A stretch of 64,000 bases of DNA from Bacteroidota bacterium (GTDB lineage Bacteria > Bacteroidota > Bacteroidia > B-17B0 > Aurantibacillaceae): the NCBI GenBank assembly GCA_947450025.1, contig CANFTW010000014.1, positions 25,150 through 89,149 on the forward strand, given 5' to 3'. Below are positions 51,687 through 59,399 of the stretch, piece by piece. Numbering within the stretch: the first letter of the stretch is position 1; the number at the start of each line of letters is the position of its first letter. The notes beneath the pieces were generated by a model. That model saw only the letters and a list, made by a program, of their open reading frames with translations, searched no databases and was not told where the DNA came from. A program made the position numbers and the translations under genes.

Positions 51687-52955
51687 ATGATCAAAGCTGA
51701 TGTATTATTAGGCCTGCAATGGGGCGACGAAGGAAAAGGTAAAATTGTTGATGTTTTAACTCCTAAATACGATATTATTGCTCGTTTTCAAGGTGGTCCA
51801 AATGCTGGGCACACGTTAGAGTTCAACGGAATTAAACACGTTTTACATACTATCCCAAGTGGTATTTTTCATCCAACGGCTTTAAATGTTATTGGTAATG
51901 GTGTAGTCATTGATCCAGTTATTTTCAAAAAAGAAATCGATGCCTTAACAGCATTGGGAGTTGATTTTGCGAAAAAATTAGTGATCAGTAAACGTGCCCA
52001 TTTAATTTTACCAACACATCGTTTAATTGATGCAGCTAGTGAAGCTGCAAAAGGAAAAGATAAAATTGGCTCGACTTTAAAAGGAATTGGCCCAACGTAT
52101 ATGGATAAAACTGGACGTAATGGTTTACGAGTTGGTGATATCGAAAGCCCTAATTTTAAAGATAAATACAATGCTTTAGTAGAAAAACATAAGCAAATCC
52201 TTGATTTCCATAAATATGAATATAATTTAGCCGAGTTAGAACCAGCTTGGTTTGCCGCTATCGAAGAGTTAAAGAATTTGAAATTTATTGATACCGAGCA
52301 TTTTATAAATGACGCTATCAAAAAAGGTCAAAAAATATTAGCAGAAGGTGCTCAAGGATCTTTATTAGATATTGACTTTGGTTCTTACCCATTTGTGACT
52401 TCATCAAATACTATTTGTGCTGGTGCTTGTAATGGATTAGGGATTGCTCCAAACCGTATTGGTAACGTGATTGGTATTTTTAAAGCGTATTGTACTCGTG
52501 TTGGTAGTGGCCCTTTCCCAACGGAATTAGACAATGAAGTAGGAGAGAAGATTCGTCAGATTGGACGTGAGTTTGGAGCAACAACAGGGCGCGCACGTCG
52601 TTGTGGTTGGTTAGATATTCCAGCTTTAAAATATGCCATTGCTATTAATGGTGTAACAGAATTAATGATGATGAAAGCAGATGTTTTATCTGATTTTGAC
52701 ACTTTAGAAGTATGCACTCACTACATACACAAAGGCGAAAAAATTGATTATTTACCATTTAGTATCGATCCAGCAGATGTAACTCCTGTTTATGAAACAG
52801 TAAAAGGTTGGGCTGAAGATTTAACTAAAATGACTTCTAAAGATGCTTTACCTCAAACATTAATTGATTACGTAAAATATATTGAGAAATTGGTAGAAGT
52901 GCCAATTAGTATTGTTTCTATTGGACCAGATAGAACTCAAACTATTTTTATGTAA
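51687..52955 (+). CDS. purA: Adenylosuccinate synthase
   Basis: Joins IMP and aspartate with GTP to make adenylosuccinate, the first committed step to AMP. The 422-residue product has the P-loop-like GDEGKGK at the N-terminus (LGLQWGDEGKGKIVDVL), GGPNAGHT, GIGPTYMDKTGRNGLRVGD and TTGRARRCGWLD, all PurA signatures. The gene has its own promoter and is followed by pyrR after 48 bases, beginning a plus-strand run of nucleotide genes. Confidence 0.97.
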   Translation: MIKADVLLGLQWGDEGKGKIVDVLTPKYDIIARFQGGPNAGHTLEFNGIKHVLHTIPSGIFHPTALNVIGNGVVIDPVIFKKEIDALTALGVDFAKKLVISKRAHLILPTHRLIDAASEAAKGKDKIGSTLKGIGPTYMDKTGRNGLRVGDIESPNFKDKYNALVEKHKQILDFHKYEYNLAELEPAWFAAIEELKNLKFIDTEHFINDAIKKGQKILAEGAQGSLLDIDFGSYPFVTSSNTICAGACNGLGIAPNRIGNVIGIFKAYCTRVGSGPFPTELDNEVGEKIRQIGREFGATTGRARRCGWLDIPALKYAIAINGVTELMMMKADVLSDFDTLEVCTHYIHKGEKIDYLPFSIDPADVTPVYETVKGWAEDLTKMTSKDALPQTLIDYVKYIEKLVEVPISIVSIGPDRTQTIFM

Positions 52956-53003
52956 TCTAATTATTTGTATTAAGAAAATTACTACTTTTAAAAAATTAAA
53001 ACA

Positions 53004-53534
53004 GTGAAGCCAAGAGTTTTATTAGAAAATAAACAATTAGAAGTTACTCTTACTCGCCTTTGCTATCAATTAATAGAAGTTCACAACGATTTTAGTAATA
53101 CCGTTATTATTGGCTTGCAGCCCCGAGGAATTTATTTGGCTCATCGAATTCAAAAATTACTAGAAGGTATTTTAAAGAAAAAAGTAAATTGTGGTGATTT
53201 GGATATTACCTTTTATCGTGATGATTTTCGCAAAAAAGAACTCATCCCAAATCAAACTAACATTGATTTTATTATTGAAGATAAAAATGTGATTTTAGTA
53301 GATGATGTATTATTTACAGGAAGAACCATTCGAGCTGGTTTAGATGCCATGTTAGCCTTTGGTCGCCCAAATGATGTAGAACTCCTAGTTTTGGTGGATA
53401 GAAGATTTAGCCGACACGTTCCTATTCAAGCAAAATATACTGGATTAGTTATAGATTCGATTGAAACACAAAATGTAAAAGTAGAGTGGACAGAGACCGA
53501 TAAAAAAGATAGAGTAACCTTAATTGATAAATAA
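53004..53534 (+). CDS. pyrR: PyrR-type uracil phosphoribosyltransferase / pyrimidine regulator
   Basis: Phosphoribosyltransferase-fold protein of 176 residues. The PRPP loop is VILVDDVLFTGRTIRAGLDA. RGIYLAHRI, TFYRDDFRKKE and VELLVLVDRRFSRHVPIQA are PyrR landmarks. In Firmicutes PyrR binds RNA to control pyr genes and has weak UPRT activity; regulation in Bacteroidota is not established. The start is a GTG at 53004. A DinB-like gene follows after 2 bases and then pyrB, consistent with a pyrimidine unit. No obvious PyrR-binding attenuator was seen. Confidence 0.92.
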   Translation: MKPRVLLENKQLEVTLTRLCYQLIEVHNDFSNTVIIGLQPRGIYLAHRIQKLLEGILKKKVNCGDLDITFYRDDFRKKELIPNQTNIDFIIEDKNVILVDDVLFTGRTIRAGLDAMLAFGRPNDVELLVLVDRRFSRHVPIQAKYTGLVIDSIETQNVKVEWTETDKKDRVTLIDK

Positions 53535-53536
53535 TT

Positions 53537-54043
53537 ATGCGTCCACAAAAAAAAGATTATATCCCTTACTTCGAATATTACATCAATCTTATTCCTGAGG
53601 ACGATATTATTTCGGCTTTAAAAACAAATCATCAAACTATTTTAGATTTTATTGAGGATATTCCTCGTCAAAAATTAAATTACTTTTATGACGAAGGCAA
53701 GTGGACTGTTAAGCAAGTGATTAATCATATTATTGACACTGAAAGAATATTAAGCTACAGAGCGTTACGATTTGCAAGAGGAGATAATCAAAAAGTATTA
53801 GCTTTTGATGAGAATTTATATGCAGCTAATGCTAATTTAACCAATACAAATATTCAGTTATTAGCTGATGAGTTTGATTCGGTAAGGTTGTCTAACATCT
53901 TGTTATACAAACAATTGTCTGATAAAGAATTGTTGCTAAAAGGGCAAATGGCCTCAGGAGAAACAAATGTATTATCACTTGGATATTTTTTATGCGGACA
54001 TGCGCAGCATCATATAAACATTATTAAAGAAAGATATTTATAA
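53537..54043 (+). CDS. DinB-family protein
   Basis: Four-helix-bundle protein of the DinB/YfiT-like superfamily, 168 residues. The three putative metal histidines lie in VIDHIIDTERI-type positions: here QVINHIIDTERILSYRALRF, and the late GHAQHHINIIKERY. Related proteins are thiol transferases or hydrolases, but no function can be assigned. It is wedged between pyrR (2-base gap) and pyrB (3-base gap), so it is co-transcribed, though a direct role in pyrimidine synthesis is not evident. Confidence 0.9.
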   Translation: MRPQKKDYIPYFEYYINLIPEDDIISALKTNHQTILDFIEDIPRQKLNYFYDEGKWTVKQVINHIIDTERILSYRALRFARGDNQKVLAFDENLYAANANLTNTNIQLLADEFDSVRLSNILLYKQLSDKELLLKGQMASGETNVLSLGYFLCGHAQHHINIIKERYL

Positions 54044-54046
54044 ATC

Positions 54047-54970
54047 ATGAGCAACTTAAGCGTCAATCATCTATTAGGAATAAAATATATCACTAAAAAT
54101 GATATTCAATTAATTTTAGATACCGCTACCAATTTTAAAGAAGTCTTAAATCGTCCTATCAAAAAAGTACCTTCTTTAAGAGATTTGACAGTTGCCAATT
54201 TATTTTTCGAAAACTCAACCCGTACTCGTTTATCCTTTGAATTAGCTCAAAAACGTTTAAGTGCCGATGTAGTTAATTTTTCCGCATCATCATCTTCTGT
54301 TAAAAAAGGAGAAACCCTGATCGATACTGTCAATAATATCTTAGCCATGAAAGTGGATATGGTTGTGATGCGTCACTCAAGTGCTGGAGCTGCTGAATTT
54401 TTATCAAGAAAAGTTAATGCTAAAATAGTGAATGCTGGTGATGGAGCTCATGAGCATCCAACACAGGCTTTATTAGATGCTTTTTCAATGAGAGAAAAGC
54501 TAGGAGATTTAAAAGGAAAGAAAATTGCGATTGTTGGTGATATTTTGCATTCACGGGTAGCCTTATCAAATATATTTTGTTTGCAAAAACTTGGCGCAGA
54601 AGTTAAGGTATGTGGTCCTACAACATTGATTCCTAAATATATAGAAAGTTTAGGTGTAAAGGTGGAAACCGATTTACGAAAAACTTTAGAGTGGTGTGAT
54701 GTTGCTAATATGCTACGTATTCAATTAGAAAGACAAGATATTAAGTTCTTTCCTTCTATTAGAGAATACACTATGTTGTATGGATTAGATAAATCTCTAT
54801 TGGATTCTTTATCTAAAAAAATCATTATTATGCACCCGGGTCCTATTAACCGTGGAGTAGAAATTACAAGTGATGTAGCGGATAGCGATCAATCTATTAT
54901 TTTAGATCAGGTTGAAAATGGCGTAGCCGTTCGAATGGCAGTCATGTTTTTATTGGCAGGTCGCCAATAG
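54047..54970 (+). CDS. pyrB: Aspartate carbamoyltransferase, catalytic subunit
   Basis: Makes N-carbamoyl-L-aspartate from carbamoyl phosphate and aspartate in pyrimidine synthesis. The 307-residue product has the carbamoyl-phosphate site FFENSTRTRLSFELAQKRL (STRTR), SSVKKGETLIDT, HPTQALLDAFSM and MHPGPINRGVEI. The ATCase length is normal. No pyrI regulatory gene is adjacent. It follows the DinB gene after 3 bases. Two overlapping hairpins lie just after the stop. Confidence 0.97.
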   Translation: MSNLSVNHLLGIKYITKNDIQLILDTATNFKEVLNRPIKKVPSLRDLTVANLFFENSTRTRLSFELAQKRLSADVVNFSASSSSVKKGETLIDTVNNILAMKVDMVVMRHSSAGAAEFLSRKVNAKIVNAGDGAHEHPTQALLDAFSMREKLGDLKGKKIAIVGDILHSRVALSNIFCLQKLGAEVKVCGPTTLIPKYIESLGVKVETDLRKTLEWCDVANMLRIQLERQDIKFFPSIREYTMLYGLDKSLLDSLSKKIIIMHPGPINRGVEITSDVADSDQSIILDQVENGVAVRMAVMFLLAGRQ

Positions 54971-54978
54971 TTTCTAAA

Positions 54979-55017
54979 AAAGTTTTGTTAAAAACTTTAA
55001 CCTATTTTTAGGTTAAA
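54979..55017 (+). terminator. Two overlapping hairpins downstream of pyrB
   Basis: AAAGTTTT/AAAACTTT (54979-54986 with 54991-54998) and TTTAACCT/AGGTTAAA (54996-55003 with 55010-55017) share three bases, so only one can form fully. No long T tract follows. They may be a weak terminator or an mRNA switch. Confidence 0.35.
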
Positions 55018-55103
55018 AGCTTATTTCTAAAGCGAATTAGTTTTAAATTTACTATTAACTAAAAAATGGAGTAATCCTTAATTATTAATTAAAACAATTT
55101 TAT

Positions 55104-55955
55104 ATGAAAAAAATCTACTTAAGTATTTTAGCTGTTTCCGCTACATTCGCTTCGGCATTTGCTCAAACAGTTCCTACATGCTCATTAAATCCAACGTTTG
55201 TATCTAGCAATAAAGTAGGTGTTTATCCTGATAGTCTTACAAATTTTGTTTCAGGTACTGTTGGAGTTCCTTATACTCAAAATATTACAGTAAAAGTTCC
55301 TCAGGATACAACATCCTCTGGTTTCACTTTTTGTTTTAATAAGTTTGTTTTAAATACACCCACAGGAATTACAAATTATAATTTACCTGCAGGCTTAACG
55401 CTTGGCTCTTCAACTTCTGCTCTGGCAAATGGAACAGTAAATGGGGCTCCTTCATTATTATTTCCTGGAAATGCCAATAATTGCGCAAGTATTTATGGTA
55501 CGCCAACTACAGCTGGATCATATACGTTACAATTGGAGATTCAACCATATGTAAATGGACCGGTAATTCCTATTGTATCTCCTTGCAGTAATAATCCTAG
55601 TGGAGGAAGTACAAATATTGCTGGCCCTCAAGTATTAAAATATTATATTATCAATATTGCTGCTCCAACTGGTTTTCAAGAAATCGGAAAAGATAAAATG
55701 GCATTATATCAAAATGTACCAAATCCATTTTCATCATCAACAGATATTAAATTTTATGTTGAAGGAGAAGATAATGCAACGGTAACTCTATATAATACTC
55801 TTGGTGCTATTGTTTCTCAAGAAACCATTAAAACAGTTGTAGGAGAAAATAAAGTAACGGTTAATGCGTCAAACTTAGCAAGTGGTACTTACATTTATTC
55901 ATTAAAATATAAAAATGCCATTACAACTAAACGAATGATGGTAATTAATAATTAA
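55104..55955 (+). CDS. T9SS-secreted protein with type A sorting domain (small)
   Basis: 283-residue exported protein. Signal peptide MKKIYLSILAVSATFASAFA, then about 170 residues rich in Pro, Thr, Ser and Gly with the character of an extracellular beta domain (no family recognised). Residues 200-283 form a type A T9SS sorting domain: MALYQNVPNPFSSSTDIKFY, ATVTLYNTLGAIVSQE, and the end SGTYIYSLKYKNAITTKRMM. Cargo activity is unknown. It is followed after 27 bases by rnz; the intergenic stretch contains a clear Shine-Dalgarno-like GGAGG. Confidence 0.92.
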   Translation: MKKIYLSILAVSATFASAFAQTVPTCSLNPTFVSSNKVGVYPDSLTNFVSGTVGVPYTQNITVKVPQDTTSSGFTFCFNKFVLNTPTGITNYNLPAGLTLGSSTSALANGTVNGAPSLLFPGNANNCASIYGTPTTAGSYTLQLEIQPYVNGPVIPIVSPCSNNPSGGSTNIAGPQVLKYYIINIAAPTGFQEIGKDKMALYQNVPNPFSSSTDIKFYVEGEDNATVTLYNTLGAIVSQETIKTVVGENKVTVNASNLASGTYIYSLKYKNAITTKRMMVINN

Positions 55956-55967
55956 TAACTAATTTTC

Positions 55968-55972
55968 GGAGG
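55968..55972 (+). promoter_or_regulatory. rnz: Strong Shine-Dalgarno-like GGAGG before rnz
   Basis: GGAGG lies 10 bases before the rnz ATG at 55983, an ideal position. Most genes in this window have no such sequence, as usual for Bacteroidota. Confidence 0.6.
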
Positions 55973-55982
55973 TATTTAAACA

Positions 55983-56903
55983 ATGTCAAAACAAGCCTTC
56001 GAATTATTAATTTTAGGTAGTAGTGCAGCAACGCCTACTGCAAATAGAAATCCAACCGCTCAGTTATTAAATATAGCTGAGCGGTTTTTTTTGATTGATT
56101 GCGGAGAGGGTACTCAAATGCAAATTCGAAAATATAAAGCTCGATTTCAAAGTATCAATCATATATTTATTAGCCATTTACATGGGGATCATTTTTATGG
56201 ATTACCGGGTTTACTGGCCAGTATGCATTTATTGGGACGAATAAATGAACTCGTTATATACGGACCAAAGGAATTAGAAGAGATTATTCACCTTATTCAT
56301 AAACATTCGGATACCTATTTGAATTACCCTTTAAAGTTTGTGTATACTCAAAGCACCTCAAAACAGTTGATTTATGAGGATGAAAAGGTAGAAGTATTTA
56401 GTTTACCTCTAAAGCATAGAATTGCCACTACAGGTTATTTATTTAGAGAAAAGCCTTTGCCTCGAAATATTGATAAATACAAATTAGAAAAATTGAATGT
56501 GTCGTTTGCTGAAATTCATAAATTAAAAATAGGAATGGATGCTATTGATAATTTTGGAAATACTATTAAAAATAGTGATTTGACCATGGAACCGCCTGCT
56601 TCTAGAAGTTATGCCTTTTGCAGTGATACAAAGTTTTTTGAGGAATTAGCAAATGATATAAAAGGGGTTGATTTACTTTATCATGAATCAACATTTTTAG
56701 ATGAAAAGAAAGATCGAGCTAAACAAACATTTCATAGCACCGCTAAACAAGCCGCAGAAATGGCGGCATTATCTAAGGCTAAAAAATTAATTTTAGGTCA
56801 TTTTTCGGCAAGGTATGGCAATTTAGAAGAGTTTTTAATTGAAGCTCAATCTATTTATCCTCATACCGAATTAGCCGTGGAAGGTCTTGTGTTTTCGATT
56901 TAA
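55983..56903 (+). CDS. rnz: Ribonuclease Z
   Basis: Metallo-beta-lactamase-fold endonuclease that trims the 3' ends of tRNA precursors. The 306-residue product has the HxHxDH motif in FISHLHGDHFYGLPGLL, upstream LLILGSSAATPT, CGEGTQMQIRKYK and the later LLYHESTF and HSTAKQAAEMAALSKAKKL with HFSARYG. These are RNase Z landmarks. It has an unusually clear Shine-Dalgarno sequence. Confidence 0.95.
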   Translation: MSKQAFELLILGSSAATPTANRNPTAQLLNIAERFFLIDCGEGTQMQIRKYKARFQSINHIFISHLHGDHFYGLPGLLASMHLLGRINELVIYGPKELEEIIHLIHKHSDTYLNYPLKFVYTQSTSKQLIYEDEKVEVFSLPLKHRIATTGYLFREKPLPRNIDKYKLEKLNVSFAEIHKLKIGMDAIDNFGNTIKNSDLTMEPPASRSYAFCSDTKFFEELANDIKGVDLLYHESTFLDEKKDRAKQTFHSTAKQAAEMAALSKAKKLILGHFSARYGNLEEFLIEAQSIYPHTELAVEGLVFSI

Positions 56904-56955
56904 TACCTTATTAAATTTTAACTTTGACATGTGAATTAATTTTTGATAGAATAAT

Positions 56956-56985
56956 TTTGCCATTTCAATATGAAGCGTATCTTTG
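56956..56985 (+). promoter_or_regulatory. Promoter of the LuxR-type regulator gene
   Basis: TTTG (56956-56959) and TATCTTTG (56978-56985) are 18 bases apart, a full match to the Bacteroidota consensus. The -7 box ends 32 bases before the start at 57018. Confidence 0.7.
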
Positions 56986-57017
56986 TTTAAAATTAATCTA
57001 AATAAGAATTTTTAATA

Positions 57018-57674
57018 ATGATATCAGTACTAATAGCCGACAATAACTACTTAAGCAGACTTGGGCTTTATACATTATTAAGCTCTTCAGCTAACTTTGA
57101 AGTAGACTATACAGAAGATGACAATTTTGATAATTTATTATCAAGTATTAAAAAAAATAAACCTGGAATTTTAGTATTGGATTTTCAATCCTTGAACATA
57201 AATTCTAAGCAAATTTCTACTATCACTAAAACTTTTAAACGTCTGCAAGTATTAGCGATAACCGATTATATGAATAGAACTGATATGCAATCGGCCTTAG
57301 ATTCTGGAGTGAGAAGTTATTTATTAAAAGAGTGTGATAAAGAAGAAATCATTGAAGCGTTACATGCTACTCATAACGGAGAACGTTTTTTATGTGGTAA
57401 AGTAGCTTATTTCTTAGCCAACTCTAAAGATTTAGAAACAATGAGACCTGAATTAGAGCGAGTTTCTTGTCAAGGTTTAGGTATTACAGATAGAGAATTA
57501 GATATTATTCGTTTAATTTCTGAAGGATTATCTAATAAATTAATTGCCGATAAATTGGAGTTAAGTACTCATACGGTCAATACACATCGTAAAAATATTA
57601 TGAGTAAATTAAGTATTCCAAATACAGCTGGTATTGTGATGTTTGCTGTTAAAAATAATCTATTAGCTGCTTAA
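57018..57674 (+). CDS. Orphan NarL/LuxR-type response regulator
   Basis: Two-domain regulator of 218 residues. The receiver (1-120) retains an aspartate at D8 (LIADNNYLS), the phosphoacceptor D55 in ILVLDFQSLN and the lysine in YLLKECDKEE; the DD pair before strand 1 is reduced to a single D. The C-terminal LuxR helix-turn-helix is clear: GITDRELDIIRLISEGLSNK, LIADKLELSTHTVNTHRKNI. No histidine kinase is adjacent. A 35-residue membrane ORF begins 2 bases after the stop. The regulated genes are unknown. Confidence 0.93.
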   Translation: MISVLIADNNYLSRLGLYTLLSSSANFEVDYTEDDNFDNLLSSIKKNKPGILVLDFQSLNINSKQISTITKTFKRLQVLAITDYMNRTDMQSALDSGVRSYLLKECDKEEIIEALHATHNGERFLCGKVAYFLANSKDLETMRPELERVSCQGLGITDRELDIIRLISEGLSNKLIADKLELSTHTVNTHRKNIMSKLSIPNTAGIVMFAVKNNLLAA

Positions 57675-57676
57675 AT

Positions 57677-57784
57677 ATGCAATCATCATTAGAATTAGGT
57701 GATTTTTTTATTTTATTTCTGATTGCTGCTATATTCAGTTTAGGTGTTTACACTTTAGTGAAATTCATGAGAAGTAAAGATTAA
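57677..57784 (+). CDS. Small single-span membrane protein, 35 residues
   Basis: An ATG at 57677 opens a 35-codon frame, ending at the TAA at 57782-57784. It starts MQSSLELGDFFILFLIAAIF and ends VKFMRSKD: a short polar start, one hydrophobic span (about residues 10-27) and a basic tail. This is the layout of a small bitopic membrane protein. It begins 2 bases after the LuxR-type gene stop, suggesting translation from the same message. Nothing homologous is recalled, and no conservation has been tested, so it might be a chance frame. Confidence 0.45.
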   Translation: MQSSLELGDFFILFLIAAIFSLGVYTLVKFMRSKD

Positions 57785-57844
57785 TTTTTCACTTTATTTT
57801 ACAATTATTTTCCCTTGTATTCCCTTTAAAACAAAACATTTAGC

Positions 57845-57852
57845 TATCTTTG
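57845..57852 (+). promoter_or_regulatory. -7 box of guaA
   Basis: TATCTTTG matches TAnnTTTG and ends 9 bases before the guaA ATG at 57862, implying a leader of only a few bases. Confidence 0.45.
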
Positions 57853-57861
57853 TTAGCTATT

Positions 57862-59391
57862 ATGCAAGAACAAATTTTAATCCTCGATTTTGGTTCACAA
57901 TTCACTCAATTAATTGCTCGTCGTTTACGAGAAATGAATGTTTACTGTGAAATCCACCCTTTTAACAAGATTCCAACATTAACTCCTGAAATTAAAGGGG
58001 TTATTTTATCTGGTAGCCCACATAGTGTCCGCCAAGAAAATCCGTTAAATCCTAGCTTAGAAAACATTAAAGGTAAATTGCCTTTATTAGGTATTTGCTA
58101 TGGCGCTCAATTATTAGCTCATTTCTATGGTGGAGAAGTTGGTAAATCAAACTCTCGAGAATATGGTAGAGCCAACTTGAGTTTTGTAGAAGATAATAAT
58201 CCTTTATTTAAAGGCATTAGTAATGAATCTCAGGTTTGGATGAGTCATGCAGATACTATTTTAAAAGTACCTGAAAATTATAATATCATAGCAAGTACAC
58301 ACGATGTTAAAGTGGCAGGTTTTGCGGTTACGGGAGAGCAAACATGGGGCATTCAATTTCATCCAGAAGTTTACCATTCAACAGAAGGAGCCGCTTTATT
58401 ACAAAATTTCGTAAAAGGAATATGTGGGTGTAAGGGTACTTGGACATCAGATTCGTTTATTGATACGACTGTTGCTGAGTTAAAACAAAAATTAGGTAAC
58501 GATAAAGTAGTTTTAGGTTTATCTGGTGGCGTAGATAGTAGTGTGGCTGCTGTATTATTGCATAAAGCTATAGGGGCAAACTTACACTGTATTTTTGTAG
58601 ATAATGGTTTATTACGTAAAAATGAATTTGAAAATGTTTTAGATTCATATAAGCATATGGGCTTAAACGTAAAAGGTGTTAATGCTAAACAACGTTTTTA
58701 CGATGCCTTAAAAGATGTATCTGATCCTGAAGCAAAACGTAAAGCCATAGGTAAAGCCTTTGTAGATGTATTTGATGATGAATCAAAAACGATTACAGAT
58801 GCTAAATGGTTAGGTCAAGGAACTATTTATCCAGATGTGATAGAAAGTTTATCTGTAAATGGTCCTTCGGCAACTATTAAATCTCATCACAATGTTGGTG
58901 GTTTACCTGACTATATGAAGTTGTCGGTTGTTGAGCCATTGCGTAGTTTATTTAAAGATGAAGTAAGAAGAGTTGGTAGAGCTTTAGGAATTGATGCTTC
59001 TTTAATTGGTCGTCATCCTTTCCCAGGACCTGGATTAGCGATTCGTATTTTAGGAGATATTACAGCAGAAAAAGTAGAATTATTACAAAATGTAGATGCT
59101 ATTTTTATTGATGGTTTAAAATCTGCTGGACTATATGATACTGTTTGGCAAGCGGGTGCAATTTTGTTACCTATTCAAAGTGTTGGTGTAATGGGAGATG
59201 AGCGAACTTATGAAAAAGTGGTAGCATTGCGTGCGGTTTCATCAACTGATGGTATGACGGCAGATTGGTGTCATTTACCTTATGAATTTTTAGCTAAAGT
59301 ATCGAATGATATTATAAATAAAGTAAAAGGAGTGAACAGAGTTGTCTATGATATTAGCTCTAAACCTCCAGCTACAATTGAGTGGGAATAA
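57862..59391 (+). CDS. guaA: GMP synthase (glutamine-hydrolysing)
   Basis: Converts XMP to GMP with ATP and glutamine. The ATG at 57862 gives 509 residues. The glutaminase half has the nucleophile cysteine in [17 protein letters not shown] and the FHPEV histidine-glutamate. The synthetase half has the PP-loop [13 protein letters not shown], then [16 protein letters not shown] [26 protein letters not shown] and [15 protein letters not shown]. It is followed after 8 bases by the LysM gene. A -7 box lies 9 bases upstream. Confidence 0.96.
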   Translation: MQEQILILDFGSQFTQLIARRLREMNVYCEIHPFNKIPTLTPEIKGVILSGSPHSVRQENPLNPSLENIKGKLPLLGICYGAQLLAHFYGGEVGKSNSREYGRANLSFVEDNNPLFKGISNESQVWMSHADTILKVPENYNIIASTHDVKVAGFAVTGEQTWGIQFHPEVYHSTEGAALLQNFVKGICGCKGTWTSDSFIDTTVAELKQKLGNDKVVLGLSGGVDSSVAAVLLHKAIGANLHCIFVDNGLLRKNEFENVLDSYKHMGLNVKGVNAKQRFYDALKDVSDPEAKRKAIGKAFVDVFDDESKTITDAKWLGQGTIYPDVIESLSVNGPSATIKSHHNVGGLPDYMKLSVVEPLRSLFKDEVRRVGRALGIDASLIGRHPFPGPGLAIRILGDITAEKVELLQNVDAIFIDGLKSAGLYDTVWQAGAILLPIQSVGVMGDERTYEKVVALRAVSSTDGMTADWCHLPYEFLAKVSNDIINKVKGVNRVVYDISSKPPATIEWE

Positions 59392-59399
59392 TAAAAAAC

